A stretch of 64,000 bases of DNA from Alteriqipengyuania halimionae. Lineage in GTDB: Bacteria > Pseudomonadota > Alphaproteobacteria > Sphingomonadales > Sphingomonadaceae. The notes below the pieces were generated by a model. The model worked only from the letters and a program-made list of their open reading frames with translations, ran no database searches and had not been told where the DNA came from. A program made the translations under genes and the position numbers. This document shows, one piece after another, positions 18,735 to 27,782 of this stretch. The stretch covers positions 1,895,001 through 1,959,000 of the forward strand of contig NZ_WTYR01000001.1 of NCBI RefSeq assembly GCF_009827575.1. The letters are read 5' to 3'. Numbering within the stretch: position 1 is the stretch's first letter; each line of letters begins with the position of its first letter.

Positions 18735-20579
18735 CTAAAGTCCGAGTGCGATGGCACTCCAGTAAGTGATTCCCGCAAACACGTACGCCAGCGCGAACAG
18801 GTACACCACCATGAAGGTCGGCCATTTCCACGAATTGGTCTCTCGCCGCGTCACTGCGATCGTGCTGACGCATTGCGGCGCGAACACAAACCAGGCGAGG
18901 AACGCGAGCGCGGTTGGCAGGGTCCAGCGATTGGCGACGCTGGCGGTCACGGCCTGGGCCGTCTCGTCCTCGTCGTCGCTATCGACCGCGTAGATCGTGC
19001 CGAGCGAACTAACCGCCACTTCGCGCGCGGCCATGGCCGGCACGAGGCTCAATGAAATGTCGCGATTGAAGCCGATCGGTTCGACCACGACATGGATCGC
19101 GCTGCCGATCTTGCCCGCGATGCTGGCATCGACCTGGCTCTCGCCCGGCCCCGCCTTGGGGAAGCTCAGCAGCACCCACAGCAGCGCGGTGGCGAGGAAG
19201 ATGATCGTGCCGGCGCGACGAAGGAAAATCCAGGCGCGCTGCCACAGGCCGATCGCGAGGTCCTTCAGTTGCGGCAGCTGGTATTTGGGCATTTCCATGA
19301 TGAAGCCCGAGCCCGCGCCCTTGGTCACCGAGCGACGCAGCACCAGCGCGACAATCATCGCGCCGACGATCCCCGCGATATAGAGCGCGAACAGCACCAG
19401 ACCCTGCAATCCGATCCCGGGGCCCACGGTGGTGCGCGGGATGAAGGCGGCGATGATGACGGCATAGACCGGCAGGCGTGCCGAACAGGTCATCAGCGGG
19501 GCGACGAGGATCGTCGTAAGGCGGTCCTTCGGGTCGGCGATGCTGCGGGTGGCCATGATGCCGGGAATGGCGCAGGCGAAGCTCGACAGGAGCGGAATGA
19601 AACTGCGGCCCGACAAGCCGACAAACGCCATCATCCGATCCATCAGGAAGGCAGCACGCGCCATGTAGCCGGTCGCCTCCATGATCAGGATGAAGGCGAA
19701 CAGGATCACGATCTGCGGCAGGAACACGACCACCGAGCCGACGCCGGCAAGCAGCGCTTCGGTGATGATGTCGCGGATCAGGCCGGGGCCCATGTTGGCG
19801 ACCACCAGCTCGCTCAGCCAGCCGACCGCGCCTTCCAGCGCGTCTGCGAAGGGCGTCGCCCAGGCGAACACCGCCTGGAAGATGAAGAACAACAGCACCG
19901 CGAGGATGATCGGCCCGGCCCAGGGGTTGAGCAGAACGCGGTCGAGATGGGCGTGCAGCCGCCGGGTCGCGGTTTCGGACAGGATCGCGCCATCGGCAAT
20001 CGCCTGCGCGCTGACACGTCGCTCGGTCACGCCGATCGCGGGGCGTGGTTCGCGGGCCGGGGCTTCCGCCAGTCCGGCGATCGCTTCGCGCAATTCGTCG
20101 AGACCACGACGGCGCACTGCCACGGTGGGGATTACCGGAACGCCGAGCGTTTCGGACAGCGCCGCGGGATCGAGCACCAGCCCGTCGCGTTCGGCGAGAT
20201 CGACCATGTTGAGCGCAACCACGGTGGGCAGACCCAGCGCGAGGATTTCCTGCGCGAAAACCAGATGCTGTTCGAGATTGGCCGCGTCAATCACGATCAC
20301 GATCGCATCGGGGCGCGCTTCGCCTTCGAATTCGCCGAGCACGACCTTGCGGGTCACTTCCTCGTCGGGACTTGACGGATCGAGCGAATAGCTACCCGGC
20401 AGATCGACCAGTTCGACCGGTTCACCCGAGGGCAGCGTCAGCCGCCCGGCTTTCCGTTCGACGGTGACGCCGGGATAATTGGCGATCTTCTGGCGTGCGC
20501 CGGTCAGCGCATTGAACAGCGCGGTCTTGCCGGCATTCGGATTGCCCGCGAGGGCAACGAGGCGTTGCTGGCGGCTCAT
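18735..20579 (-). CDS. feoB: Ferrous iron transporter FeoB
   Basis: The 614-residue protein starts with a GTPase domain (P-loop GNPNAGKT at 12-19, switch II DLPGSY, NMVD for guanine recognition) and continues with about eight transmembrane helices containing the Gate motifs. It imports Fe2+ across the inner membrane under low-oxygen or acid conditions. The start at 20579 gives the canonical short lead to the P-loop and lies one base after the feoA stop region, with GAGG upstream. No feoC is seen. The CDS is followed closely by ssb. Confidence 0.95.
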   Translation of the reverse strand: MSRQQRLVALAGNPNAGKTALFNALTGARQKIANYPGVTVERKAGRLTLPSGEPVELVDLPGSYSLDPSSPDEEVTRKVVLGEFEGEARPDAIVIVIDAANLEQHLVFAQEILALGLPTVVALNMVDLAERDGLVLDPAALSETLGVPVIPTVAVRRRGLDELREAIAGLAEAPAREPRPAIGVTERRVSAQAIADGAILSETATRRLHAHLDRVLLNPWAGPIILAVLLFFIFQAVFAWATPFADALEGAVGWLSELVVANMGPGLIRDIITEALLAGVGSVVVFLPQIVILFAFILIMEATGYMARAAFLMDRMMAFVGLSGRSFIPLLSSFACAIPGIMATRSIADPKDRLTTILVAPLMTCSARLPVYAVIIAAFIPRTTVGPGIGLQGLVLFALYIAGIVGAMIVALVLRRSVTKGAGSGFIMEMPKYQLPQLKDLAIGLWQRAWIFLRRAGTIIFLATALLWVLLSFPKAGPGESQVDASIAGKIGSAIHVVVEPIGFNRDISLSLVPAMAAREVAVSSLGTIYAVDSDDEDETAQAVTASVANRWTLPTALAFLAWFVFAPQCVSTIAVTRRETNSWKWPTFMVVYLFALAYVFAGITYWSAIALGL

Positions 20580-20580
20580 C

Positions 20581-20844
20581 TCAAGCGGCCTCATCTGCTT
20601 CATGGGAAACCGGTTCGATGCTCATCGCCCGGGCATGCGCGCGCCGCACCGCCACGGTCATCCGACCGACGATCACCGCGATCGGATCGGATCCGCCGAA
20701 CACGCCTTTATGCGCGATCGCGACGCGGGCGCCCTGACCGAGGCCCAGCGCGAGCAAGCGACGCGCCTCTTCGGGCGAAAGGGCGGAAGTGTCGAGCGCG
20801 GTGATCCGCGCCCGCTGGCCGGGCTTGAGCGTATCGAGTGTCAT
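20581..20844 (-). CDS. feoA: FeoA family protein
   Basis: The 87-residue SH3-like protein shows LKPGQRARITALD, an Arg-Leu-rich helix EEARRLLALGLGQGARV and a C-terminal strand pair. FeoA binds FeoB in the cytoplasm and is needed for Fe2+ uptake. The start at 20844 drops a non-conserved 12-residue lead that an upstream ATG would give. It is the first gene of feoA-feoB, followed by ssb. No Fur box could be assigned with confidence in the short upstream region. Confidence 0.9.
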   Translation of the reverse strand: MTLDTLKPGQRARITALDTSALSPEEARRLLALGLGQGARVAIAHKGVFGGSDPIAVIVGRMTVAVRRAHARAMSIEPVSHEADEAA

Positions 20845-20932
20845 CGGGGGCGCTATGGCAAGACCCGGGCCTAATTGCAATCGGTTCTCAATAACGTCTT
20901 GTCGTTGCGGGCGGCGGGGGAAGCGCGCAGCT

Positions 20933-21607
20933 CTATTTCGCCGGGTAGCGCAGCCGTCCGAGGAATCGCATCAGGTCGAAATGCTCGCGATCGCCGCCCA
21001 GCCATTTGGCCTTGGCTTTCTCGAACTTCATCACGCCCTCGATCCTGCGGTCGAGAAAGGCGCGCGCATCGGCCTTGTCCTCGCTGGTATCCTCCACGAA
21101 CACGGCGAGCGTAGCCGAGTAGATGCCGGCGAGGATCGTGCGCTTGGTGTAATGATTGTAATCGGTGGCGGTGTCGCCGGCGAGCCGCCACATCAGGTCC
21201 GCACTACGCCAGCCGGTCTTGAGCGATCGCGCGACGTTCTGCGGCAATGCCATGATTGCAAGACCGCGGCGAAGCGCTTCTTCGCGACCGAGGGCCTGGT
21301 CGAGCCGGAACTGCACCAGCGCGCGGATACGTTCGCGAATCTTCATCTCGGCGAGCTTTTCGCGCGGCAGTTCGACGATCATCGCCGCATCGATCGCGTC
21401 GATCCAGCTTTCGACCATCTGGATCGCACCGCCATCGAAGGCCAGGCGCGCGACATCGGGATCGACACCCTTGCGCGTCGCGGCGGAAACCAGCGCGGTA
21501 TCGCTCCACCCGTCGAAGATCGCCTCGTCGGCAATCGCAGGAGCGAGCGCGAGCCGCAGCTCGTCGAGCGTCAGATCGTCGAGCGAATCATCGGACATCG
21601 GGGCCAT
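20933..21607 (-). CDS. COQ9 family ubiquinone biosynthesis protein
   Basis: The 224-residue protein carries the COQ9 features: an N-terminal helical TetR-like part (GWSDTALVSAATRKG), then KIRERIRALVQFRLDQ, the lipid-binding pocket region and DYNHYTKRTILAGIYSATL near the C-terminus. COQ9 binds lipids and presents quinone precursors to COQ7-like hydroxylases. The start is uncertain: an ATG at 21607 has AGGAG three bases upstream, while one at 21598 has it 12 bases upstream. Either way the gene overlaps the end of the ankyrin-protein gene by 11-20 bases. Confidence 0.85.
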   Translation of the reverse strand: MAPMSDDSLDDLTLDELRLALAPAIADEAIFDGWSDTALVSAATRKGVDPDVARLAFDGGAIQMVESWIDAIDAAMIVELPREKLAEMKIRERIRALVQFRLDQALGREEALRRGLAIMALPQNVARSLKTGWRSADLMWRLAGDTATDYNHYTKRTILAGIYSATLAVFVEDTSEDKADARAFLDRRIEGVMKFEKAKAKWLGGDREHFDLMRFLGRLRYPAK

Positions 21608-22202
21608 ACGCTCCTGCGGAGGATTTTTTCTTCTCGTTGTCCTCGATCGCGGCGAGGATGCGCGAACCGCGCGTGTCGAGCTTTGCATAATCGCGCGCCG
21701 AACGCCCGGAATTGTCGTTGCGATCGGGATCGGCGCCCGCCTTTACCAGCATTTCAACGAGCTTTGGCGAGCGGCGGTGGACGGCCAGGATCAGCGGCGT
21801 CTCACCGGTCGAATTGGTGAAATCGAGCTTCGCCTTGCGCTGGATCAGATATTCGACTCCTTCGAGCCAGTTGAAGCTCACCGCGATCGACATCGGGGTT
21901 TCGCCTGCCTTGTTTTCGGCATCCACATCGGCGCCCTTCTGGGTCAGATACTTGAGAAACTCGAGATCCTGACGGCGAGCGACGATATGCAGAGCGGTAT
22001 CCCCGCTCGTCACGTCGCGCGCCGTGACGATGTTGTTATTGCTCTCGGCCAGCATGTCGATGACTTCCTGGCCCTCGCTCTTCTTGACCGCTTCGAGGAA
22101 TTTGTACCCTTGCGAATACCTTTGCGCCGCGGCGGGGGTGGAAACTGCCACCGCCAACGCGCCGAGCGCCAGAACCAAGGTCTTGCGAATTCCGAAAATC
22201 AC
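21588..22202 (-). CDS. Secreted ankyrin repeat protein
   Basis: The 204-residue protein has a signal peptide ending STPAAAQ and then about four ankyrin repeats (GDTALHIVARR, GETPMSIAVSF, GETPLILAVHR, GRSARDYAKL). A basic, Ser-rich end follows. Ankyrin repeats bind other proteins, so this is probably a periplasmic partner or inhibitor, not an enzyme. Its 3' end overlaps the COQ9 gene, which suggests co-transcription. No partner is evident among the neighbours. Confidence 0.85.
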   Translation of the reverse strand: MIFGIRKTLVLALGALAVAVSTPAAAQRYSQGYKFLEAVKKSEGQEVIDMLAESNNNIVTARDVTSGDTALHIVARRQDLEFLKYLTQKGADVDAENKAGETPMSIAVSFNWLEGVEYLIQRKAKLDFTNSTGETPLILAVHRRSPKLVEMLVKAGADPDRNDNSGRSARDYAKLDTRGSRILAAIEDNEKKKSSAGAYGPDVR

Positions 22203-22285
22203 CTGTCGTTCCCCGATTGCACGAAAATCATCACGGCGCCGTCGCCGATGCGAACGACCCCTTGCGGGCCGCGCTTTAGCAGACC

Positions 22286-22888
22286 ATGAACGCCTCTGCC
22301 ATGCTTCGCTTCATTAGCCTGTTTTTCGCCGCGGCCCTGATGGCCTCCTGTGCGCCGTCCACCCCGTCGGAAGAACCTCCGCTGGAAGGCGCGAGGATCG
22401 GCACCCCCTTTACCCTGACCTCGGGCGACGGCAGCAAGGTCAGCTGGTCCGATTTCGAAGGCCAGTACCGGATGGTCTATTTCGGCTACACTTCGTGCCC
22501 CGATATCTGCCCCTTCGACGTGCAACGCATGGCCAAGGCGCATGACGAATTCCTGGCCGCCCGCCCAGAGATGGACGGAAAGCTGGCCGAGATCTTCATT
22601 ACCGTCGATCCCGCCCGCGATACGCCCGAAGCGATCGCCCAGTTCACCCGCGCCTTCTCGCCCGATCTCGTCGGCCTGACCGGCAGCGAGGAGGAGATCG
22701 CGAAGGTGACGCAGGATTTCGCCGCCTACCGCGCGCTCGAGGAACCGGACGAATACGGTTTTTACCTGGTCCAGCACGGCCCGCCCGGGGCCTATCTGTT
22801 CGGCCCGGAGGGTGAGCCGATCGCCCTGCTGCCGGTCGATGAAAGCGTCGAGCAGACGGTCGCGGAGTTGCAGCGGTGGATTCGCTGA
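22286..22888 (+). CDS. SCO1/SenC family protein (copper chaperone, lipoprotein)
   Basis: The 200-residue protein has a lipoprotein signal with MASC (Cys22), then a thioredoxin-fold SCO domain. Cys71 and Cys75 in TSCPDIC, plus a His in VQHGPPGAYLF, are the copper-binding residues. SCO proteins load copper into cytochrome c oxidase at the outer face of the inner membrane. The His context differs from the common DHT motif found in the second SCO gene at the right end of the window. Its stop overlaps the start of the YcgN-like gene. Confidence 0.9.
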   Translation: MNASAMLRFISLFFAAALMASCAPSTPSEEPPLEGARIGTPFTLTSGDGSKVSWSDFEGQYRMVYFGYTSCPDICPFDVQRMAKAHDEFLAARPEMDGKLAEIFITVDPARDTPEAIAQFTRAFSPDLVGLTGSEEEIAKVTQDFAAYRALEEPDEYGFYLVQHGPPGAYLFGPEGEPIALLPVDESVEQTVAELQRWIR

Positions 22889-23340
22889 AGGATTTGCGCG
22901 AACGATTCTGGGAATTGCCGCTCGACGCGCTGACCCGCGCCGAGTGGGAAGCCCTGTGCGACGGGTGCGGGAATTGCTGCCTGCACAAGTTCGAGGATGA
23001 GGATACCGGCGAGATCCTCCACACCGATGTCGCCTGCAAACTGCTCGATACCGACAAGGCGGTGTGTTCGAACTATCGCCACCGGCTCGCTTTCGTCCCC
23101 GACTGCCTGCGCCTGACCCCGCGCACCGCCCGGCAATATCGCTGGCTGCCCGATACCTGCGCCTATCGGGTCCGCGCGCGCGGCGAACCCCTGCCCGAAT
23201 GGCATTACCTGCTGAGCGGCGATCGCGAGGCGGTCCATCGTGCCGGCGTCGGCGTCGCCGGGCGCGTGATCAGCGAGAAGGACGCCGGTCCGCTCGAGGA
23301 CCATATCATCGACCCCGATCGCGACGGCACACCGGGATGA
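22876..23340 (+). CDS. YcgN family cysteine cluster protein (UPF0260)
   Basis: The 154-residue protein shows CDGCGNCCLHKFEDEDTG near residue 28, then Cys residues at VACKLLD, AVCSNYRHR and PDCLRLT, the eight-cysteine pattern of the YcgN family. The clustered cysteines suggest binding of a metal or iron-sulfur cluster; the cellular role is unknown. It starts at a GTG within the end of the SCO gene and overlaps the next gene (ATGA). Coupled translation with a copper chaperone and a zinc peptidase is notable but does not settle its function. Confidence 0.85.
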   Translation: MDSLKDLRERFWELPLDALTRAEWEALCDGCGNCCLHKFEDEDTGEILHTDVACKLLDTDKAVCSNYRHRLAFVPDCLRLTPRTARQYRWLPDTCAYRVRARGEPLPEWHYLLSGDREAVHRAGVGVAGRVISEKDAGPLEDHIIDPDRDGTPG

Positions 23341-24035
23341 GCGACCACGCGCTCGATCTGGGCGGCGAGCAAGTCCCGATCCGCATTCGTCGCCATCCCA
23401 CTGCCAAGCGCATGACGCTGCGCATCGCGAGCGACGGCAAGGCGGTGGCGATCACGATTCCGCGCTGGGGCCGCACCCGCGAGGCGCTGCGGTTTGCCAA
23501 TGAGCGCCGCAGCTGGATCGCGCGCCAGCTCGCTGCCCGGCCCGAACCGCTGGCGATCCGCAACGGCGCGCGCCTGCCCTTTCGCGGTGAGGAACTGCTG
23601 ATCGACCACGATCCCGCCCGCTCGCGCCGGATCGTGCGCGAAGGCGCGACGCTGGTTACCGGCGGCCCGGCGGAGAACCTTGCCTCGCGGATCGAACGCT
23701 GGCTGCGCGCGCAGATGCTCGCACTGCTGGCCGAGGATGTGCCGTATTTCTGCGCCGCCGCGGGGATCGAACCGGTGCCCTGCCGTCTGACGAGCGCGCG
23801 ACGGCGCTGGGGGTCGTGCTCTTCGGCCGGCACGCTGCGCATCAACTGGCGGTTGGTCATGGCGCCCGATTTCGTCCGCCGTTCGGTGGTCGCCCACGAA
23901 GTCGCGCATCTTGTGCATTTCGACCATTCGCCGGCCTTCCACGCGCTGTGCGAAACTCTCGCGCCCGGTTTGCAGGATCCGTCCGACCGCTGGCTGCGCG
24001 CGAAAGGCAAAACGCTCCACGCCGCCTTTGGGTAA
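23337..24035 (+). CDS. YgjP-like metallopeptidase (DUF45, SprT-like)
   Basis: The 232-residue protein carries RRWGSCSSAGTLRINWRL, the typical DUF45 block, then HEVAHLVHFDHS with zinc ligands His187, His191 and His197. The N-terminal half is beta-rich (RRHPTAKRMTLRI). It is cytoplasmic and is probably a zinc-dependent protease or nuclease-associated factor of the YgjP family, with unknown targets. The ATG at 23337 overlaps the YcgN-like stop, so the run SCO-YcgN-YgjP is one translational unit. Confidence 0.85.
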   Translation: MSDHALDLGGEQVPIRIRRHPTAKRMTLRIASDGKAVAITIPRWGRTREALRFANERRSWIARQLAARPEPLAIRNGARLPFRGEELLIDHDPARSRRIVREGATLVTGGPAENLASRIERWLRAQMLALLAEDVPYFCAAAGIEPVPCRLTSARRRWGSCSSAGTLRINWRLVMAPDFVRRSVVAHEVAHLVHFDHSPAFHALCETLAPGLQDPSDRWLRAKGKTLHAAFG

Positions 24036-24091
24036 CACCCGTCAGCGCCATGGTTAGCGCGGCATTAACCCTATTCAGCCATGGTCACTGC

Positions 24092-24613
24092 ATGATCGGC
24101 CCTCGGCTTCTCATCGCGCTCGTTGCGCTCGCGCTTCCGGTGGCCCCCGCCTCCGGGGGCGAAGAGTGCCGCCTCTGCTTCGAAGACGAGAAACAGGCCT
24201 TCGACGATGGCCGCGTTCCGCTCAAGCTGGAAATCACCAGCGGGTTGCAATTCTCCCGCCTCGCCCTCTCGCGCGATGGCTGGGGCAGCGTCAGCATCGA
24301 TCCCGCCACCGGCTCGAGAGAGATGGAGGGCAATGTCCAGGATCTCGGTGGGCGCGTGTTCGAAGGCAAGGCGCGGGTCACCGGCGAACCGCTGCGCGCA
24401 GTGCGGATCGATCTTCCGCCAAAGGTATGGCTCCGCGCGCCCGACGGATCGAAGGCAGAGCTAATCGACATGCGGACCGATCTCGGTTCCTTCCCCACCC
24501 TCGACGCGACCGGCAATCTCGAATTCAAGTTCGGCGGCACGCTGATGGTCAACGGCATGGGTAGTGGCCGACTGCGCGGACGGATCCCGATCGAGGTTTC
24601 CTACGCCAATTGA
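24092..24613 (+). CDS. DUF4402 domain exported protein
   Basis: The 173-residue protein has a signal peptide (MIGPRLLIALVALALP to ASG), a CRLC pair near the mature N-terminus, then a beta-rich domain with RLALSRDGWGSVSIDPATG and FKFGGTLMVNG. This fits the DUF4402 family, a small periplasmic or fimbria-like beta fold of unknown role. The start at 24092 was chosen for the clean signal peptide; an in-frame upstream ATG at 24050 would add 14 residues. No partner genes are evident. Confidence 0.7.
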   Translation: MIGPRLLIALVALALPVAPASGGEECRLCFEDEKQAFDDGRVPLKLEITSGLQFSRLALSRDGWGSVSIDPATGSREMEGNVQDLGGRVFEGKARVTGEPLRAVRIDLPPKVWLRAPDGSKAELIDMRTDLGSFPTLDATGNLEFKFGGTLMVNGMGSGRLRGRIPIEVSYAN

Positions 24614-24666
24614 GCCTCTTTGAAGCCGGACTGGCAAGGTTAAGGCAGTTCGCCTATCTTGCACCC

Positions 24667-25125
24667 ATGGGTTTCATGAAAAACGTCAATCCCGTGGGCG
24701 CGATCGAGGACTTCAGGGAAGTCTATCGGGTCGCGGGCAAAAACCGCTGGCGCTTCATGGCGCTGGCCGCCGCGATCACCTTCACCCTGTTCGGCGTGAT
24801 GGCACAGGAACGCGTGCTGATTCCGCCCGAGCGGCCCGAGATCGACATCATCGAAACGCTACCCTCCGATCGCACCGATGCGGAAATCATCGCCGACAAC
24901 ATCGCCCATCAGGAGCAGATGGACCGCTTCGCCGCCGAACAGGCCGAGCGCGACGAAAAGGTGAAGGACGTCTACCGCGCACTTGGCCGCGCGAGCGGGA
25001 TGGATGTCGATTCGGTCGACGCCGAGGCCAAGGCCGAAGCCGCCCGCGCCGAAGCCGAGCGTGAGGAGCGCCGGCGTATCCTGGCCGAACGGCAGGAAAA
25101 AGCCTTCGAGCGGATCGAAGACTGA
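24667..25125 (+). CDS. Membrane-anchored hypothetical protein with charged C-terminal helix
   Basis: The 152-residue protein has one transmembrane segment (about residues 28-47, FMALAAAITFTLFGVMA), then a periplasmic or cytoplasmic tail that is almost wholly alpha-helical and highly charged, with repeated AEAARAEAEREERRR-type stretches predicted to form a coiled coil. I recall similar short proteins in Erythrobacteraceae but cannot name a family. A second ATG three codons in is possible. Ten bases separate its stop from the ribD start, so it is probably co-transcribed with the riboflavin genes. Confidence 0.55.
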   Translation: MGFMKNVNPVGAIEDFREVYRVAGKNRWRFMALAAAITFTLFGVMAQERVLIPPERPEIDIIETLPSDRTDAEIIADNIAHQEQMDRFAAEQAERDEKVKDVYRALGRASGMDVDSVDAEAKAEAARAEAEREERRRILAERQEKAFERIED

Positions 25126-25135
25126 GCCCGCACCG

Positions 25136-26110
25136 ATGGTGAAGGCCCCGTCCAGCGGCGAATGGCTCGCACAGGCCGCACGCCTCGCTGCCCGCGCCCG
25201 CCCGCTGAGCCGCCCCAATCCCGCCGTCGGCGCGGTCATCGTGAACGACGGTGTGCTGGTCGGGCACGGATGGACCCAGCCCGGCGGTCGCCCCCATGCC
25301 GAAGCCATGGCGCTCGATGAGGCGAGGGAGAAGGCGCGCGGGGCAACAGCCTATGTCACGCTCGAGCCCTGCGCGCATGACAGCGCACGCGGCCCCGCCT
25401 GCGCGAACCTGCTGATCGACGCAGGCGTCGCGCGCGTCGTCGTCGGCGTCGGCGACCCCGATCCGCGCACCGCAGGCAGGGGCATTGCCAAACTCCGCGC
25501 TGCCGGGATCGAGGTCGAACTCGTCGACGATCCGGCAAGCCGCGCAAGTCTGTCGGGCTATCTGCTGCAACGCATTGCGGGCCGCCCGCATATCACGCTC
25601 AAGCTCGCCATGTCGCTCGACGGGCGAATTGCGCTCACCGACGGGACCAGCCAGTGGATCACCGGCGCACAGGCGCGCGCGCACGGCCACCGCCAGCGCG
25701 CGGCGGTCGATGCGATCCTCGTGGGTGGCGAGACGCTGCGTGCCGATTCGCCGTCGCTCGACGTGCGCCTGCCCGGCCTGGAGCACCGCTCACCCGAACG
25801 CTGGGTGCTCACACGGGGCGCCGCACCCGAAGGCTGGCACGCGCTGTCCGGCATCGACGATCTCTCGCCGCTAGCGGATATCCAGTACCTCCTCGTCGAA
25901 GGCGGCGGCGGGGCGGCGGCGGCGTTCCTCGAACGCGACCTCGTCGATTCGCTGCTGATATACCGCGCCCCGATCATCATCGGCGCGGGGCGCGCGAGCG
26001 TCGGCGATCTCGGCCTCACCGATCTCGCCTCGGCCCATGGCCGCTGGCAGCGCAGCGACTGGCGCGCGCTGGGCGACGACATGCTCGAAACCTACACCCG
26101 CATCCGCTAG
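25136..26110 (+). CDS. ribD: Riboflavin biosynthesis deaminase/reductase RibD
   Basis: The 324-residue bifunctional enzyme has an N-terminal zinc deaminase domain (PNPAVGAVIV, HAEAMAL and EPCAHDSARGPACAN as zinc ligands) and a C-terminal reductase domain (LKLAMSLDGRIA, GGETLRADSP). It converts the pyrimidine product of GTP cyclohydrolase II to the ribityl form. The start at 25136 follows a weak ribosome binding site; it gives the normal length. ribE follows after 9 bases. No FMN riboswitch is present, and the upstream gene ends 10 bases before. Confidence 0.93.
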   Translation: MVKAPSSGEWLAQAARLAARARPLSRPNPAVGAVIVNDGVLVGHGWTQPGGRPHAEAMALDEAREKARGATAYVTLEPCAHDSARGPACANLLIDAGVARVVVGVGDPDPRTAGRGIAKLRAAGIEVELVDDPASRASLSGYLLQRIAGRPHITLKLAMSLDGRIALTDGTSQWITGAQARAHGHRQRAAVDAILVGGETLRADSPSLDVRLPGLEHRSPERWVLTRGAAPEGWHALSGIDDLSPLADIQYLLVEGGGGAAAAFLERDLVDSLLIYRAPIIIGAGRASVGDLGLTDLASAHGRWQRSDWRALGDDMLETYTRIR

Positions 26111-26119
26111 GGCCTGCTC

Positions 26120-26737
26120 ATGTTCACCGGAATCGTCACCGCCATCGGCACCGTCACGAAAAGCGAGGAGCGCGGCGATCTTCGCGTGCGCGTCGCCTGT
26201 CCTTACGATCCCGCGACGATCGCGATCGGCGCCTCGATCGCCTGTTCGGGTGCGTGCATGACCGTGGTCGAGAAAGGCGGAGCGGCCGGCGATTCCTGGT
26301 TTGCGGTCGACGTGTCGGGCGAAAGCGTCAGCCGCACCGCGCCGGGCATGTGGAACGAAGGGGCACGACTCAACCTCGAAACCGCGCTCAAGCTCGGCGA
26401 CGAGTTGGGCGGCCATATCGTCACCGGCCATGTCGATGCGGTAGGCGAGGTGGTCGACAGCGAAGACATCGGCGGCTCGACCAAACTCACCATCCGCGCG
26501 CCGAAGGACATCGCCGCGTTCATCGCGCCCAAGGGCTCGATCACCGTCGCGGGCGTCTCGCTCACGGTCAACGACGTGACCGACCGCGACGACGGCACCT
26601 GCGATTTCACCCTCAACATCATTCCGCACACCGGCGATGTGACCACGCTGGGCGACCTCGCCGAAGGCGACAGCGTGAATCTCGAGATCGACGTGCTCGC
26701 GCGGTATCTGAAACGGATGCAGGCGCTGGCGGGGTGA
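26120..26737 (+). CDS. ribE: Riboflavin synthase alpha chain
   Basis: The 205-residue protein shows the MFTGIVTAIG opening and two lumazine-binding repeats, marked by GGHIVTGHVD and the second-repeat VAGVSLTVNDV. It forms a trimer that dismutates two 6,7-dimethyl-8-ribityllumazine molecules to give riboflavin. It sits 9 bases after ribD, in the same operon. ribB/ribA and ribH are not in this window. Confidence 0.93.
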   Translation: MFTGIVTAIGTVTKSEERGDLRVRVACPYDPATIAIGASIACSGACMTVVEKGGAAGDSWFAVDVSGESVSRTAPGMWNEGARLNLETALKLGDELGGHIVTGHVDAVGEVVDSEDIGGSTKLTIRAPKDIAAFIAPKGSITVAGVSLTVNDVTDRDDGTCDFTLNIIPHTGDVTTLGDLAEGDSVNLEIDVLARYLKRMQALAG

Positions 26738-26739
26738 GG

Positions 26740-27210
26740 ATGACCGATCGGAAATGGGCCCCTCTTCGGCTTATGCCGAGCAGGACAATTTCCAGGACGT
26801 TCGAGTTTTCGGGCCGGTCGAGCAGGACCGAGCTTTTCGTATATCTTGTCCTGACAAGCCTCTTCCTGTGGCTCCTTTTTTGGGCGTTCGACTGGTTGCT
26901 GCCCCAGGATAGCGGCGTCTGGCTGCTTTACCTCGCCATAGATGCGGTGGTGTCGCTGCCCCTTGTTTCATTGCTGTTTCGCCGCGCTCAGGATGCGGGC
27001 TTCTCGGGATGGCTATCCCTGCCGGGTGTTCTGCTCTGGATCGTGAGCATCTACGATGGCCTCATCAATCGGCCCATGACCAGCTGGGACGCCTGGGGGA
27101 TGCCGTGGACACTGATCGGCCTGGCCTCGATTATATGGGTTGTCATTCTGAGCCTGCTGCCGCCACCTCTGGGTGAGAATCGGTTCGGACCGGATCCGCG
27201 ACTGGCGTAG
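26740..27210 (+). CDS. DUF805 family small membrane protein
   Basis: The 156-residue protein has about four hydrophobic segments. FSGRSSRTELFVYLV at the N-terminus, FRRAQDAGFSGW in the centre and a NRFGPDP tail are the DUF805 signature blocks. Family members are small inner-membrane proteins of unknown function. The ATG lies three bases after the ribE stop, with GTGAGG overlapping that stop as ribosome binding site, so the gene is probably read with ribD and ribE. No functional link is claimed. Confidence 0.85.
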   Translation: MTDRKWAPLRLMPSRTISRTFEFSGRSSRTELFVYLVLTSLFLWLLFWAFDWLLPQDSGVWLLYLAIDAVVSLPLVSLLFRRAQDAGFSGWLSLPGVLLWIVSIYDGLINRPMTSWDAWGMPWTLIGLASIIWVVILSLLPPPLGENRFGPDPRLA

Positions 27211-27221
27211 TATCGAACGGT

Positions 27222-27767
27222 TTAAACGTTGAGCGGCCCGCGCTCGAAATCCTCGCGGGTCAATTCGTAGACGAGATGCACCACGCGCTTGCCCTGATAC
27301 CGCTCCAGTTCGTAGCGCTTGCTGCGCACCGCGCCGATCCGTTCGAGCGCATAGCGCGAGCGCCAATTGGTGTCACCAACGCGGAAATCGACGCGAGACA
27401 CGTAATCATACGCATGGGCCAGCATCATACGCTTGATTGACGTGTTTACGCCCTTCCCCCACTGCCTTCGCTCGAGATAGGTCCAGCCGATTTCGACGCT
27501 GCCGCCCTCCTCCTCGTCATAGCCGTCGAAGCGCGAGGAGCCGACGATCCGGTCCTCCTGATCCTTGCGAATCGCGACGAGCGAGCCGCCGCTCGCCAGG
27601 CAATCGTCGAAGAAGGGATCGAACACATCGCGCCGCCAGCGATCGTGGATCGGATGCTGTTCCCACACCATCGGATCCGACGCGACGGCATAGAGCGCCT
27701 CGCGATCGTCAGCCGTCAGCGGACGCAGGAGAATGCGTTCATTCTCGAGCGTCGGCTGGCGGTCCAT
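27222..27767 (-). CDS. GNAT family N-acetyltransferase (RimJ/RimL-like)
   Basis: The 181-residue protein begins LENERILLRPLTADDREAL, typical of RimJ/RimL-like acetyltransferases. A glycine-poor but recognisable acetyl-CoA site, ERRQWGKGVNTSIKRMM, lies near residue 105, and VSRVDFRVGDTNWRSRYALERIG is the usual C-terminal block. It transfers an acetyl group to an unknown acceptor, possibly a protein or small molecule, in the cytoplasm. It lies 15 bases after the aminotransferase stop on the same strand, so the two may be co-transcribed. Confidence 0.85.
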   Translation of the reverse strand: MDRQPTLENERILLRPLTADDREALYAVASDPMVWEQHPIHDRWRRDVFDPFFDDCLASGGSLVAIRKDQEDRIVGSSRFDGYDEEEGGSVEIGWTYLERRQWGKGVNTSIKRMMLAHAYDYVSRVDFRVGDTNWRSRYALERIGAVRSKRYELERYQGKRVVHLVYELTREDFERGPLNV

Positions 27768-27782
27768 CCTGCGCCCGCCCGC

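Noticed and set aside
19092-20375. A 427-codon plus-strand open frame
   Set aside because: It is antisense to feoB and has no recognisable motif.
24054-24069. A CtrA-like site TTAG-N7-TTAAC before the DUF4402 gene
   Set aside because: One half-site is imperfect and it lies too close to the start codon for a convincing promoter; such sites arise by chance.
25126-25135. An FMN riboswitch before ribD
   Set aside because: Only 10 bases separate ribD from the preceding gene and no RFN-type sequence is seen.
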